Of a stretch of 64,000 nt of DNA, positions 52,127 through 60,800 are shown one piece after another. The position numbers were made by a program, and so were the translations under genes. Position 1 is the stretch's first letter. Each line of letters starts with the position of its first letter. The DNA is from Brevibacterium picturae (lineage in GTDB: Bacteria > Actinomycetota > Actinomycetes > Actinomycetales > Brevibacteriaceae), in NCBI RefSeq assembly GCF_900105045.1, contig NZ_LT629739.1:1922001-1986000 (forward strand). Direction: 5' to 3'. Under the pieces are notes generated by a model. That model worked only from the letters and a program-made list of their open reading frames with translations. It did not search any database and had not been told where the DNA came from.

Positions 52127-52954
52127 ATGCCGAACACACACGAATCTGCGGGAACCGCACAGGAATTCGAAGACATCCTCTACGAGGTCGAGGAAACCTA
52201 TGCCGTCATCACCATCGATCGACCCGACTCGTTCAATTCCTTCCGCTCGCAGACCGTCGACGAACTCATCGAGGCACTGACGCTGGCCTGGGGCGACAAC
52301 CAGGTCCGCTCGATCATCCTGACCGGCTCGGGACAGAAGGCGTTCTGTGCCGGAGGCGACGTCAAGCAGAAGGCGAAGACCGGCGACTACGGCCCCAGCC
52401 GATACGGGATGTTTCGCATCTCGGAGCTGCACAAGACCATGAGGTCCGTGCCGAAGCCGATCATCGCCGCCGTCAATGGTGTCGCCATCGGCGGCGGCAA
52501 CGTCCTCAACACACTCTGCGACATCACGATCGCCGCCACCCATGCCCGCTTCGGACAGGCCGGGCCGAAAGTCGGATCCTTCGACGCCGGATATGGAACA
52601 GCCTTCCTGGCCAGGATCGTCGGCGAGAAGCGAGCACGCGAGATGTGGTACTTCTGCGAACTCATCGATGCCCAGAAGGCCGAGATGTGGGGCCTGGCCA
52701 ATGAGGTCGTTGACGCCGAGAAACTCATGCCGCGAGCAAAGGAACGGGCCCGTGCCCTCGGCCTCAAGGCACCCACTGCGCTGCGGTTCCTCAAGCAGTC
52801 GTTCAATGCCGACTCCGAGATGCAGACCGGTTTCACGAATCTGGCCATGAGCGCCCTCGACCTCTACGCGCACTCACCGGAGTCTCATGAAGGTGCCGCC
52901 GCTTTCGCTGAGAAACGCGATCCGGACTTCAGCAGCTTCGACAACGCGTACTGA
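52127..52954 (+). CDS. BadI-like ring-opening enoyl-CoA hydratase/hydrolase (MenB/crotonase fold)
   Basis: This 275-residue crotonase-fold protein has the oxyanion motif KAFCAGGDVKQ and GVAIGGGNVLNTLCDITIA. The MenB/BadI signature is FGQAGPKVGSFDAGYGTAFL. The stretch ARIVGEKRAREMWYFCE, SFNADSEMQTG and the end EKRDPDFSSF resemble 2-ketocyclohexanecarboxyl-CoA hydrolase (BadI) more than MenB, and the neighbours support this. BadI opens the six-membered ring to pimeloyl-CoA. GAGGAGG lies 6 nt before ATG 52127. A MenB role in menaquinone synthesis remains possible. Confidence 0.8.
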   Translation: MPNTHESAGTAQEFEDILYEVEETYAVITIDRPDSFNSFRSQTVDELIEALTLAWGDNQVRSIILTGSGQKAFCAGGDVKQKAKTGDYGPSRYGMFRISELHKTMRSVPKPIIAAVNGVAIGGGNVLNTLCDITIAATHARFGQAGPKVGSFDAGYGTAFLARIVGEKRAREMWYFCELIDAQKAEMWGLANEVVDAEKLMPRAKERARALGLKAPTALRFLKQSFNADSEMQTGFTNLAMSALDLYAHSPESHEGAAAFAEKRDPDFSSFDNAY

Positions 52955-53016
52955 ACCACACGCAATCAGAGGAACCGGCCCACACGACGACCAGCCCACC
53001 AGGACAGAGGATCACA

Positions 53017-54162
53017 GTGGACTTCGCAATCACTCCAGAAGCCCAGACACTGCTCGTTGCGGCAGCGACGTTCGAAGAGCGCCTCATCTCCGAGGCACGC
53101 GACAGAGAGGCCGCCGGACGCATCGGCACCGATGTGACCCAGGAATTGGGGAGTGCCGGACTCATCGCGCCCGAGCTCTCGACCCACCTCGGCGGGCGGG
53201 GACAGTCGAAGGTAGCCGCTGGGCTGGTCACCGAGGCGATCGCCCGAGGCGACCTCAACGTGGCATACCTGCAGGTGGTGGGATCGCTGATGGGACAGGT
53301 CATCGCCCGCAATGCCAGCGCCGAGGTGGCCGAGCACTATTGCCGCCTCATCACCTCGGGTGCCGAGACCGTGGCCATCGGCCTCTCAGAACCCGAGGCC
53401 GGCTCCGATGCCGGCAATCCTCAGACCACTGCCACGCGTGACGGTGATGATTGGATCATCAACGGCACAAAGTCCATGTCACTGGCGCTGACCTCGACGG
53501 CCACGGTCATCTTCGCCCGCACCGATCCTGATGCGAAGCGGGGGAAGGGCATCTCCGCCTTCCTCGTCGACCTCGACGCTCCCGGAGTGACGCGCACAGC
53601 GATCACCGATATGGGACAGTCTGCGGTGGCCCGCGGTTCCGTCGACTTCACCGATGTCAGGGTCCCGGCCGATCACCTCCTCGGTGCCGAAGGAGCAGCG
53701 TTCTCCCAGGTCATGCAGGGATTCGACTTCTCCCGTGCCCTCATCGGTCTGCAATGCACGGGCAGTGCCACCCGAGCGATCGAGGACACCTGGGGATATG
53801 TCAAGGACAGGGAGGCCTTCGACCAGCCGCTGTCGACGTTCCAGGGTGTCTCATTTCCCCTCGCCGAGGCGGAGACGAAGATGGTTGCCGCGAGGCTCCT
53901 GTGCCTGAATACGCTCTGGCTCGGCGACGAGGATCTGCCCCACACCTCGCAGGCGGCGATGTGCAAATGGTGGGCCCCGCTCGAGGCCTACCATGCCATC
54001 CACCAATGTCTCCTTCTGCACGGACAGAACGGGTACACACAGGATCGTGACGTGGAGAAGCGCTTCCGTGACGTGCTCGGCATGCAGATCGGGGACGGAA
54101 CCGCGCAGATCATGAAACTCGTCATCGCCCGGGAATCGGCCGGACGCGCCTACGCACCCTGA
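53017..54162 (+). CDS. acyl-CoA dehydrogenase (AliB-like candidate)
   Basis: This 381-residue flavoprotein has the family motifs AIGLSEPEAGSDAGN (FAD/substrate loop), ITDMGQSAVARGSVDFTDVR, LSTFQGVSFPLAE and the C-terminal HGQNGYTQDRDVEKRFRDVL plus IGDGTAQIMKLVIARE. It would introduce the first double bond in a cyclic or branched acyl-CoA, as AliB does for cyclohexanecarboxyl-CoA. GTG start, 62 bp after the hydrolase gene, in the same operon. Confidence 0.9.
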   Translation: MDFAITPEAQTLLVAAATFEERLISEARDREAAGRIGTDVTQELGSAGLIAPELSTHLGGRGQSKVAAGLVTEAIARGDLNVAYLQVVGSLMGQVIARNASAEVAEHYCRLITSGAETVAIGLSEPEAGSDAGNPQTTATRDGDDWIINGTKSMSLALTSTATVIFARTDPDAKRGKGISAFLVDLDAPGVTRTAITDMGQSAVARGSVDFTDVRVPADHLLGAEGAAFSQVMQGFDFSRALIGLQCTGSATRAIEDTWGYVKDREAFDQPLSTFQGVSFPLAEAETKMVAARLLCLNTLWLGDEDLPHTSQAAMCKWWAPLEAYHAIHQCLLLHGQNGYTQDRDVEKRFRDVLGMQIGDGTAQIMKLVIARESAGRAYAP

Positions 54163-54210
54163 GCACCGTCACACATCCGACAAAGACACCTTCCGAAAGG
54201 ACCACACCTC

Positions 54211-54957
54211 ATGTCTGCACTGGACAACCGCATCATCATCGTCACCGGCGCCGCCTCCGGGATCGGCAAAGGCATCGCCACTCGCCTCGCCGCGGACGGG
54301 GCCACCATCGTCGTTGCCGACCTCGACGCGACGAAGTCGCAGGAAACCGCCTCGGCGCTGGGAAACGACTCCATCGGCGTCGCAGTCGACGTCACCGATC
54401 GGGCCAAGGTCGATGCCATGACCGCTCGGGTCATCGAGACCTTCGGCCGCATCGACGTCCTCGTCAACAACGCCGGCTGGGACAAGGTCGAACCCTTCAT
54501 GGAGTCCACGGCCGAGACCTGGGACCGCGTCATCGCCATCAACCTCATCGGCACTCTCAACTGCACGCAGTCGGTCGCAGCCCACATGATCGCCGCCGAA
54601 TCGGGAGCCGTGATCAGCATCGGCTCCGATGCCGGACGCGTAGGCTCGAGCGGAGAAGCCGTCTATTCGGCGGCCAAGGGCGGCATCATCTCCTTCTCCA
54701 AAACCTTCGCCCGTGAAGTCGCACGACACAACATCACCTCAAACTGCGTGTGCCCGGGACCAGCCGACACTCCTCTCTTCGCTGAGATCTCCGAGGACAA
54801 CCCGAAGCTGCGCACCGCTCTGGAGAAGGCGATCCCCATGCGTCGCCTTGCCCATCCCGACGACCTGGCGAATGCCGTCGCCTTCTTCGCCCTCCCCGAA
54901 TCCACCTACGTCACCGGGCAGACCCTGTCCGTCTCCGGAGGGCTGACCATGGCCTGA
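54211..54957 (+). CDS. BadH-like short-chain dehydrogenase
   Basis: This 248-residue classical SDR has the cofactor motif TGAASGIGKG (residues 12-21), NNAG, and catalytic Ser in SIGSDAGRVGSSGE with Tyr152 and Lys156 (YSAAKGG). NNAGWDKVEPFMES and VGSSGEAVYSAAKGG match the signature region of 2-hydroxycyclohexanecarboxyl-CoA dehydrogenase (BadH). It would make the 2-oxo substrate that the BadI-like enzyme cleaves. It follows the dehydrogenase gene by 48 bp, with GAAAGGA upstream. Confidence 0.85.
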   Translation: MSALDNRIIIVTGAASGIGKGIATRLAADGATIVVADLDATKSQETASALGNDSIGVAVDVTDRAKVDAMTARVIETFGRIDVLVNNAGWDKVEPFMESTAETWDRVIAINLIGTLNCTQSVAAHMIAAESGAVISIGSDAGRVGSSGEAVYSAAKGGIISFSKTFAREVARHNITSNCVCPGPADTPLFAEISEDNPKLRTALEKAIPMRRLAHPDDLANAVAFFALPESTYVTGQTLSVSGGLTMA

Positions 54958-55026
54958 GCCTCTCTTAGCGAGTCACCGCAACGATCCGCAATCACCGGCA
55001 CGAGACCAGAGCAAAGGAGCCCTGAC

Positions 55027-56724
55027 ATGCCCACCCGATTCGACACGACCCTCACCGACGCCCTCATCAAGGAACACACCTCGACCGGCGCCTGGGAGAA
55101 CAAGACGCTGCTCGATCATCTGGAGCACTGGACGGCCGAACGCCCCGATTCGGTCGTCTCCCGCGATCCCTATGGCAGCCACACGTATCGGGAGCTCTCC
55201 GCCGACGCCGAGGCGTGTGCCAGAGCCCTCGTCGACCTCGGTGTGCAAACCGGTGAGGTCGTGGGCATCCACCTTCCCAACTGGTACGAATGGCTCGTCA
55301 TCCACCTCGGCGCCCTCAAAGCGGGGGCAGTCACGAACGGCCTCATCCCGATCTACCGCGATCGCGAAATCGGATACATGGCACAGAAGGCCGCAGTCAC
55401 GGTCCTCTTCGTCCCCAACCGGTTCCGCAAGTTCGACTACCCGGACATGGTCGACCGTCTCCGGGACGGTCTGCCGGACCTGCGCCACACGATCGTCCTC
55501 GACGCACCCGGCGAAGAACCCTTCACCTCCCGCGAGGGACTCGAACGGTGGAGTGACTTCCTGGGCCGCGGGACGGGCGGCTCACCGCGGTCAGCTGGTT
55601 CGCCAGGATCGGCCGAGGCAGCGGCGAGCATCGACTGGGACGCACGCCGCCCCGACCCCAACGATGTCGGTCTGATCCTCTTCACTTCGGGCACGACCGG
55701 TGATCCCAAGGGGGTCATGCACACGCACAATTCGGTGCTCTCGGCCTCCCTGCCATGGCCCGACCACCTGGGCCTCGGGACCGACTCCGTCATCCACATG
55801 GCCTCGACCTTCGGGCACCTCACCGGGTACATGTACGGGGTCTGCCTCCCGCTGCTCGTCGGCGGCTCCGGTGTGTTCCAAGATCTGTGGAACGGCGAGG
55901 AGTTCGCACGGCTCATCGAGGAACTCGGCATCGAACACACCTCGGGTGCCACCCCGTTCCTGCACGATCTCATCGAGGCCGCCAAGACCACGGACCGCGA
56001 CCTGTCGAGTCTCAAGCACTTCTGCTGCATGGGTGCCCCGATTCCGCGAGTCATGGTCCACGAGGCCAAGGAACTGCTCCCGAACCTCAACGTCTTCGGC
56101 GGTTGGGGGCAGACCGAATGCGGTCTTGTCACCATGACCGCTCCCGGAGACTCCGATGACAAGGTCACGAGTACCGACGGTCGCGCGCTCGGCGACATGC
56201 AGGTGCGAATCGTCGACCCCCTTGGCGAACCGGTCTCCGCCGGATCCGAGGGAAAGGTCCAGGTCAAGGGCCCATTCCTGTTCGTCGGGTATCTCAGCGA
56301 ACCGAAGCTCACCGATGAGGCCTTCGACGGTGCGTGGCTGGACACCGGCGATATCGCGGAGATGGACGCTCAAGGGTTCATCAAGATCGGCGGTCGCTCA
56401 AAGGACATCATCATCCGCGGCGGGGAGAACATTCCCGTCGCCTATGTCGAGAACATCATGTACGAGCATCCCGCCGTCTCCCAGGTGGCGATCGTAGCGG
56501 TGCCCCACCCTCGTCTGCAGGAGATCGCGTGTGCCGTGGTCACCCTGCGAGAAGGCCACTCGTTCACCTTGGACGAGCTGCGTGAGTTCTTCGCCTCCAA
56601 GGGCGTGACCAAACACTATTGGCCCGAAACGCTGCAGGTCCTCGATGAGTTCCCGCGGACGCCGAGCGGTAAGATTCAGAAGTTCAAGCTGCGGGAGGAA
56701 GTGGTCGGCCGACATGACAAGTGA
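55027..56724 (+). CDS. AliA-like acyl-CoA ligase (AMP-forming)
   Basis: This 565-residue ANL-superfamily enzyme has the AMP-binding P-loop LFTSGTTGDPKGVMHTH (from residue 218), GGWGQTECGL (A5 motif), WLDTGDIAEMDAQGFIKIGG and RSKDIIIRGGENIPVAYVEN. The catalytic Lys lies in PRTPSGKIQKFKLRE. Its opening (TGAWENKTLLDHLEHWTAER) is like cyclohexanecarboxylate-CoA ligases. It would activate the acid at the head of the pathway. Between residues 180 and 205 is a Gly/Ser/Ala-rich insert. AAAGGAG lies upstream of the ATG. Confidence 0.88.
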   Translation: MPTRFDTTLTDALIKEHTSTGAWENKTLLDHLEHWTAERPDSVVSRDPYGSHTYRELSADAEACARALVDLGVQTGEVVGIHLPNWYEWLVIHLGALKAGAVTNGLIPIYRDREIGYMAQKAAVTVLFVPNRFRKFDYPDMVDRLRDGLPDLRHTIVLDAPGEEPFTSREGLERWSDFLGRGTGGSPRSAGSPGSAEAAASIDWDARRPDPNDVGLILFTSGTTGDPKGVMHTHNSVLSASLPWPDHLGLGTDSVIHMASTFGHLTGYMYGVCLPLLVGGSGVFQDLWNGEEFARLIEELGIEHTSGATPFLHDLIEAAKTTDRDLSSLKHFCCMGAPIPRVMVHEAKELLPNLNVFGGWGQTECGLVTMTAPGDSDDKVTSTDGRALGDMQVRIVDPLGEPVSAGSEGKVQVKGPFLFVGYLSEPKLTDEAFDGAWLDTGDIAEMDAQGFIKIGGRSKDIIIRGGENIPVAYVENIMYEHPAVSQVAIVAVPHPRLQEIACAVVTLREGHSFTLDELREFFASKGVTKHYWPETLQVLDEFPRTPSGKIQKFKLREEVVGRHDK

Positions 56725-57364
56725 GACTCAGGATATCAACGCCGTAGTTCGCGGTGCTCGCGCGGAATTCCGTGAGAGGCAGATCGTCGATGCAGCCGTG
56801 AGCCTCATGCAGACGAAGGGTTCGCACGCGGTGTCGATGCAGGCGATCGCCAAATCCGCGGGCGTCAGCGTCGGACTGCTGTACAAGTACTTCTCGGATC
56901 GGGAGCAGATCGTGCTGGCCGCGATCTCCCTGGTTCTCGACGATTTCCGGCTGCGCGTGCCCGCGGCGATCGACGTGACCGAGGATCCCGTGCACCGGAT
57001 CATTGCGGCCTTCACCGAGTTCTGTCAGGTCGTCGATGACCATCGGCAGGCGGTGGTTCTGACCTATCAGTCCTCGCGGTCGCTCTCACGCAGCAGTCTG
57101 GCGTCCATCCAGTCGCAGGAGTTGGCCACCCTGCAGCCGCTCATCGATGTCGTCGACGAGGCGGCGAAGACGGGCGACCTGCGCGAGGTCGATGCGGGCA
57201 CGCTCGGACACGATCTCATGACGCTGGCTCATATGTGGGCGCTCAAACACTGGTACTTCCAACAGACGCAGGTCAGTCTCGGCCAGTACATCGACCGGCA
57301 GGTTCACACCGTGGTGCTGAGCAACCTCAGCGACAGCGCGCGCAAGAGGGTGAACCTGGCCTAA
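56714..57364 (+). CDS. TetR-family regulator closing the catabolic operon
   Basis: This 216-residue protein has HTH AVSMQAIAKSAGVSVGLLYK followed by YFSDREQIVLAAI and a TetR_C domain. The ATG at 56714 overlaps the ligase end by 11 nt and has GAGGAAG about 9 nt upstream. In-frame starts further up would extend into the ligase gene. It is likely the repressor of this operon, acting at the TGTTCAC/GTGAACA dyad and released by an acyl-CoA or the free acid. Confidence 0.9.
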   Translation: MTSETQDINAVVRGARAEFRERQIVDAAVSLMQTKGSHAVSMQAIAKSAGVSVGLLYKYFSDREQIVLAAISLVLDDFRLRVPAAIDVTEDPVHRIIAAFTEFCQVVDDHRQAVVLTYQSSRSLSRSSLASIQSQELATLQPLIDVVDEAAKTGDLREVDAGTLGHDLMTLAHMWALKHWYFQQTQVSLGQYIDRQVHTVVLSNLSDSARKRVNLA

Positions 57365-57394
57365 TGCTCGCCGGGTCTGTGCCGCCTCGGGCTC

Positions 57395-58147
57395 TCACCC
57401 CGCCGGCCGGTAGAGCAGATAGAGGAATCCGTCGTCGGTGCCGAACAGGGACTCCAGCTCGAGCTCAACCGGTGGATCGAATTGGCCGCCGCGCAGGATG
57501 GTTGTCTCCGTCCCGGCGACCAGCCTCGGGCTGCGAGTCAGACACAGTTCGTCGACGCCCCCGACCTCCAGCAGATCGGCGAACAGCTGGGGCCCGCCCT
57601 CGCACACGATCCGAGCGAACCCACGCGACCGGAGTTCAGCGATCGCCGCGCTCAGGTCCACCGACGAGCGACCGGCCACGATCACCTCGGCGACCTCAGA
57701 AGCCTGTGCACGTGCCTGAGCGGGAGCGTCTGCGCAGGTGATGAGAATCGTCGGCGCAGAATCGGGATCCTCGGTGAACAGTGGGGCTGAGAAATCGAGG
57801 TCCAGGCTGTGCGAAACCACCGCCATGGGTGCCGTGGGACTGCGGTTCTCACGCAGATGCCGCCATTGCGGATCATCCTCGGCAGGACCATAGACCTCGG
57901 TCCTGGCAGTGCCGGCACCGACGAGGATCACATCTGCCAAGGCCCGGTTGAGGGCGAACAGCTGTCTGTCGATGTCGTTGCCCAGTTTCCCGACGTGGCC
58001 GGCAATGGTCCCGGCGCCATCGACCGAAGCCACGAACACTGCCCGCACCCACAGATCGACCTCGCTGGGAAATGCCAAGGCATCGTGCAGGCTCACACCC
58101 TTCACCTGGTCGGGCAAGAGCCGGTTGATCCTCGCAATATCGGTCAT
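57395..58147 (-). CDS. RibD C-terminal-type pyrimidine reductase family protein
   Basis: This 250-residue protein has the dihydrofolate-reductase-like RibD_C fold: VFVASVDGAGTIAG, ADVILVGAGTARTEVYGP, IVCEGGPQLFADLLEVGGVDELCLT and the C-terminal strands. Related enzymes reduce a riboflavin precursor with NADPH, but no deaminase domain or rib genes are nearby, so the substrate is open. ATG 58147 is preferred over GTG 58153 because GAGGTG lies 5 nt upstream. It is convergent with the TetR gene (30 bp). Confidence 0.87.
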   Translation of the reverse strand: MTDIARINRLLPDQVKGVSLHDALAFPSEVDLWVRAVFVASVDGAGTIAGHVGKLGNDIDRQLFALNRALADVILVGAGTARTEVYGPAEDDPQWRHLRENRSPTAPMAVVSHSLDLDFSAPLFTEDPDSAPTILITCADAPAQARAQASEVAEVIVAGRSSVDLSAAIAELRSRGFARIVCEGGPQLFADLLEVGGVDELCLTRSPRLVAGTETTILRGGQFDPPVELELESLFGTDDGFLYLLYRPAG

Positions 58148-58331
58148 CGTCACCTCGCATCATCACACTGGTGTTCAGCGTTTTGAGTCTACGCGCGAAC
58201 AGACCAGAGATGGGGCGGTGCTCTGCCCTCTTGCGTCTGGATTCTTCCGTCTTAGACTGAAATCAGCACGACAGACCGGCAGACAGGTCAGTACGGCACA
58301 CGGCACAGTACGGCAGAGAGGGAGGACGATC

Positions 58332-58697
58332 ATGTCAGACAAGCATCAGGTCCAGGTTCGGCGGATCTACGATGATCCGGTCAACAGTGACGGAACTCGA
58401 ATCCTCGTCGACCGCGTCTGGCCGCGCGGAGTCAGCAAGGACAAGGCCGCACTCGATGACTGGCTGAAGGATCTCGCGCCCTCGACCGATCTGCGCAAGT
58501 GGTACTCACACGATCCCGATAAGTTCGACGAGTTCTCCCGGCGGTATCGGGAGGAACTGGGAGATGATGACCATGCCGAGGCCCTCACACAGCTCAAGGA
58601 CTACGCGCAGAAGAATAAACTCACCCTCCTGACCGCCTCGAAGCGCGATGACATCAGCGACGCGACGGTACTCAAGAAGGTGCTCGACGAGAAATAG
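58332..58697 (+). CDS. DUF488-family protein
   Basis: This 121-residue protein has VQVRRIYDDPVNSDGTRILV, DRVWPRGVSKDKAALDDWLK and LTLLTASKRDDISDATVL, all typical of DUF488 proteins of this length. These are widespread, small and cytoplasmic, and their function is unknown. The ATG at 58332 follows GGGAGG (58320-58325). The frame is open far upstream, but only as the antisense of the RibD-like gene. Confidence 0.9.
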   Translation: MSDKHQVQVRRIYDDPVNSDGTRILVDRVWPRGVSKDKAALDDWLKDLAPSTDLRKWYSHDPDKFDEFSRRYREELGDDDHAEALTQLKDYAQKNKLTLLTASKRDDISDATVLKKVLDEK

Positions 58698-58766
58698 TCG
58701 CCGCACGCGTTAAGACAGCGTGCAGAACGCGGCTGAAACACCATCACGACTGGACAGAGGCATGAC

Positions 58767-59348
58767 ATGAGCGAGACAGGGCCAGAGGCGCAGACAAGCA
58801 CGCCTCATAAGCAGGGCGCCGAGCCGAACGAACAGAACATCGAACCGGACACTCGAGATTGGGCGGACGTGCTCGAGGCCGGGTGCGCCGAGTGCGGGTT
58901 CACCGGCGATGAGGATGTCATTGCGGTGCCTGGCTATGTCTCGGCGTCCGCGCAGGCCTGGGACGAGGTCCTGGCCCGGGAGAATGCCGACATTCGGCCC
59001 CGACCGGACCGGTGGTCGGACGTGGAATATGCGGCTCATGTGCGCGATATCCTCGATCTGTTCCGCGAACGCACGCAGCTGATCGTCTCGCAGTCGGCTC
59101 CGACCCTGCCGAACTTCGACGGCGATGCCGTGGCCATCGAGTCCGACTACCAACACCAGAATCCCGCCGAGGTGGCCGTTGAGCTGAGAGCGGCCGCGCT
59201 GGCCTATGCGGCTGATCTGGCTCAGATCACCGACGAACAGTGGCAACGCACCGGCTACCGCTCCGATGGACGCGAGTTCACGGTGACCTCGCTGACCCGC
59301 TATGGGTTTCACGAACTCAAGCACCACCTGCAGGATGTCGGTGCCTGA
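58767..59348 (+). CDS. DinB/YfiT-superfamily protein
   Basis: This 193-residue protein has a hydrophilic N-terminal tail (residues 1-35, Glu/Gln-rich) followed by a four-helix DinB bundle. The conserved metal-site His lie in YAAHVRDIL and HELKHHLQD. DinB-fold proteins are metal-dependent thiol transferases or esterases (mycothiol/bacillithiol type), and the activity here is unknown. It may be co-transcribed with DUF488 (69-bp gap). Confidence 0.8.
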   Translation: MSETGPEAQTSTPHKQGAEPNEQNIEPDTRDWADVLEAGCAECGFTGDEDVIAVPGYVSASAQAWDEVLARENADIRPRPDRWSDVEYAAHVRDILDLFRERTQLIVSQSAPTLPNFDGDAVAIESDYQHQNPAEVAVELRAAALAYAADLAQITDEQWQRTGYRSDGREFTVTSLTRYGFHELKHHLQDVGA

Positions 59349-59363
59349 AGCAGCATAGTGCCA

Positions 59364-59401
59364 TTCACAGTCGAATATGGACACATTAGTCTGTGGACAT
59401 G
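59364..59401 (+). promoter_or_regulatory. leaderless promoter of the second VOC gene
   Basis: TTCACA (59364-59369), 17 nt, TAGTCT (59387-59392), 6 nt, ATG (59399). This is the best-spaced complete leaderless promoter in the window. Confidence 0.65.
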
Positions 59402-59755
59402 GGACTGGAATGGGAACAGCTCGTCGTCGATGCCCACGATCCGCATGTGCTCGGCCACTGGTGGGCGGAGGCTCTCGGATGGATTGTCATCTATGAGGAC
59501 GAGGACGAGGTGGAGATCAGAGCCGAGGAACACTCTCTCCCAGGCCTTCTCTTCGGAGTCGACCCGGAGACCAAGACCGTGAAGAATCGCCTTCACCTCG
59601 ACTTCCGTCCCGAAAACCAGTCCGCCGAAGTGGATCGACTCCTCGCACTCGGCGCCCACCGAGCCGATGTGGGCCAGACCGAGTACGAACCCTGGGTTGT
59701 CCTGGCCGATCCGGAAGGCAACGAGTTCTGCGTGCTCTCATCACGCAGAAAGTAG
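59399..59755 (+). CDS. VOC-family protein (glyoxalase-like, Glyoxalase_6 type)
   Basis: This 118-residue protein has two VOC modules: LVVDAHDPHVLGHWWAEALGW at the start and VGQTEYEPWVVLADPEGNEF at the end, with RLHLDFRPENQSAEVDRL between. The pattern matches the actinobacterial VOC group without known function. The ATG is placed by the leaderless promoter, and a GTG two codons earlier abuts the -10. Confidence 0.87.
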   Translation: MGLEWEQLVVDAHDPHVLGHWWAEALGWIVIYEDEDEVEIRAEEHSLPGLLFGVDPETKTVKNRLHLDFRPENQSAEVDRLLALGAHRADVGQTEYEPWVVLADPEGNEFCVLSSRRK

Positions 59756-59823
59756 TACGTGGGCGCAGCGCAGGAATCTATTGGACCCTGTCTGCCCGAC
59801 GCCTTCGGTGCCCGAACTCCTCT

Positions 59824-60024
59824 TCAGAAGAAGACGCCCCACACCAGTACCGCGACGACGAGGAGTAACAGCAGCGACCACGGACTCCCGAAGTTGAGCG
59901 ACCATCCGATGCCGACACGCTTCGGAATTAAGAACGAAGGGTCCCGAGGACAGAAGTAGAAGATTCCGAGCTTCCAGTTCGCATCATCATCGCGAAGCTG
60001 CTTCCTGCGTTCCTTGCCGTCACG
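59824..60024 (-). pseudogene. DUF5808-domain remnant without a start codon
   Basis: A minus-strand frame of 66 codons ends at 59824. It encodes a sequence beginning RDGKERRKQLRDDDANWKLG, then GIFYFCPRDPSFLIPKRVGI, GWSLNFGSPWS and a hydrophobic helix (LLLLLVVAVLVWGVFF). DDDxNWKLGxFYxxPxDPxxxxPKRxGxGWxLNF is the DUF5808 signature. A TAG at 60027..60025 blocks the frame, and no ATG, GTG or TTG occurs between it and the motif. Full-length relatives carry this motif in larger membrane proteins, so this looks like a decayed 3' end. The rest of the 59756-60122 gap shows only the TetR promoter. Confidence 0.6.
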
Positions 60025-60085
60025 CTACACCTGTTGTCAGCGTCCAGCGATGTCAGAACAGCCCAGAACGCGCTCCGAAAGTTTA

Positions 60086-60111
60086 TTGGACAGAACTGTC
60101 CAAAATACTCT
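60086..60111. promoter_or_regulatory. TetR operator and promoter of the TetR-MFS pair
   Basis: TTGGACAG-aa-CTGTCCAA (60086-60103) is a perfect 18-bp palindrome lying directly before a TACTCT -10 (60106-60111). The regulator start follows at 60123. Occupancy would block RNA polymerase. Confidence 0.8.
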
Positions 60112-60122
60112 AGGCTCGCACC

Positions 60123-60800
60123 ATGGGCAGGAAGAAGACCTTCGACGAGCAGACGGTGATCAAGGACGCCATCGCCGTCTTCAGCGAACACGGTTACACC
60201 GGCACCGACGTCGGCCTGGTCTGCGAACGTGCGAACATCGGCCGCTCAAGCTTCTACAACACCTTCGACAGCCTCGATGCCCTGTTCCTGCGGGCACTGC
60301 GCGAATACACAGGTTCCGGAACCTCGCTTCGTGAGGAGCTGCGCACAGGAACAGCACCGGCTCCAACGCTCATCATGCACCGCCTCGGCGGGGAACTGGC
60401 CAAACAGTGCGAGGACGATAAGCGAATCGGATGCTTGTCGGCCAACACCGCGGCCGAACTCGGACGCGACGTCGACGCGGTGTGCACGATCCTCGATCCC
60501 GACCGCCGGGCCTGGCTGGAAACTTACAGCATCGTCCTCGAGCGCGGACAGGTCGAGGGCCACATCCGCCCCGATGTCGACACGAAAGTGCACGCGGAGC
60601 TCATCCACAGCGTCCTCGCCGGATTGAGGATCGCTGCTCGGGTCATGCCTGCTGACAACGTCCAGGCTCAGGCGAACGCGTTCATCGAAGCACTGTGCAC
60701 ACCCGAGGGAATCACAGCACTTCACAACCACACGGCACCCCACACATATGACGGCAGAGCGCCCGGACACCTCATCTCTACCGAAGGCAGCGCACAGTGA
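60123..60800 (+). CDS. TetR-family regulator of the efflux pair
   Basis: This 225-residue protein has HTH TDVGLVCERANIGRSSFYNT, then FDSLDALFLRAL, and a TetR_C domain of the AcrR/YxaF kind (GCLSANTAAELGRDVDAV). The palindrome TTGGACAG/CTGTCCAA just upstream is its likely operator. Its stop overlaps the start of the MFS gene (GTGA), so both are induced together, probably by a drug that the pump exports. Confidence 0.92.
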   Translation: MGRKKTFDEQTVIKDAIAVFSEHGYTGTDVGLVCERANIGRSSFYNTFDSLDALFLRALREYTGSGTSLREELRTGTAPAPTLIMHRLGGELAKQCEDDKRIGCLSANTAAELGRDVDAVCTILDPDRRAWLETYSIVLERGQVEGHIRPDVDTKVHAELIHSVLAGLRIAARVMPADNVQAQANAFIEALCTPEGITALHNHTAPHTYDGRAPGHLISTEGSAQ

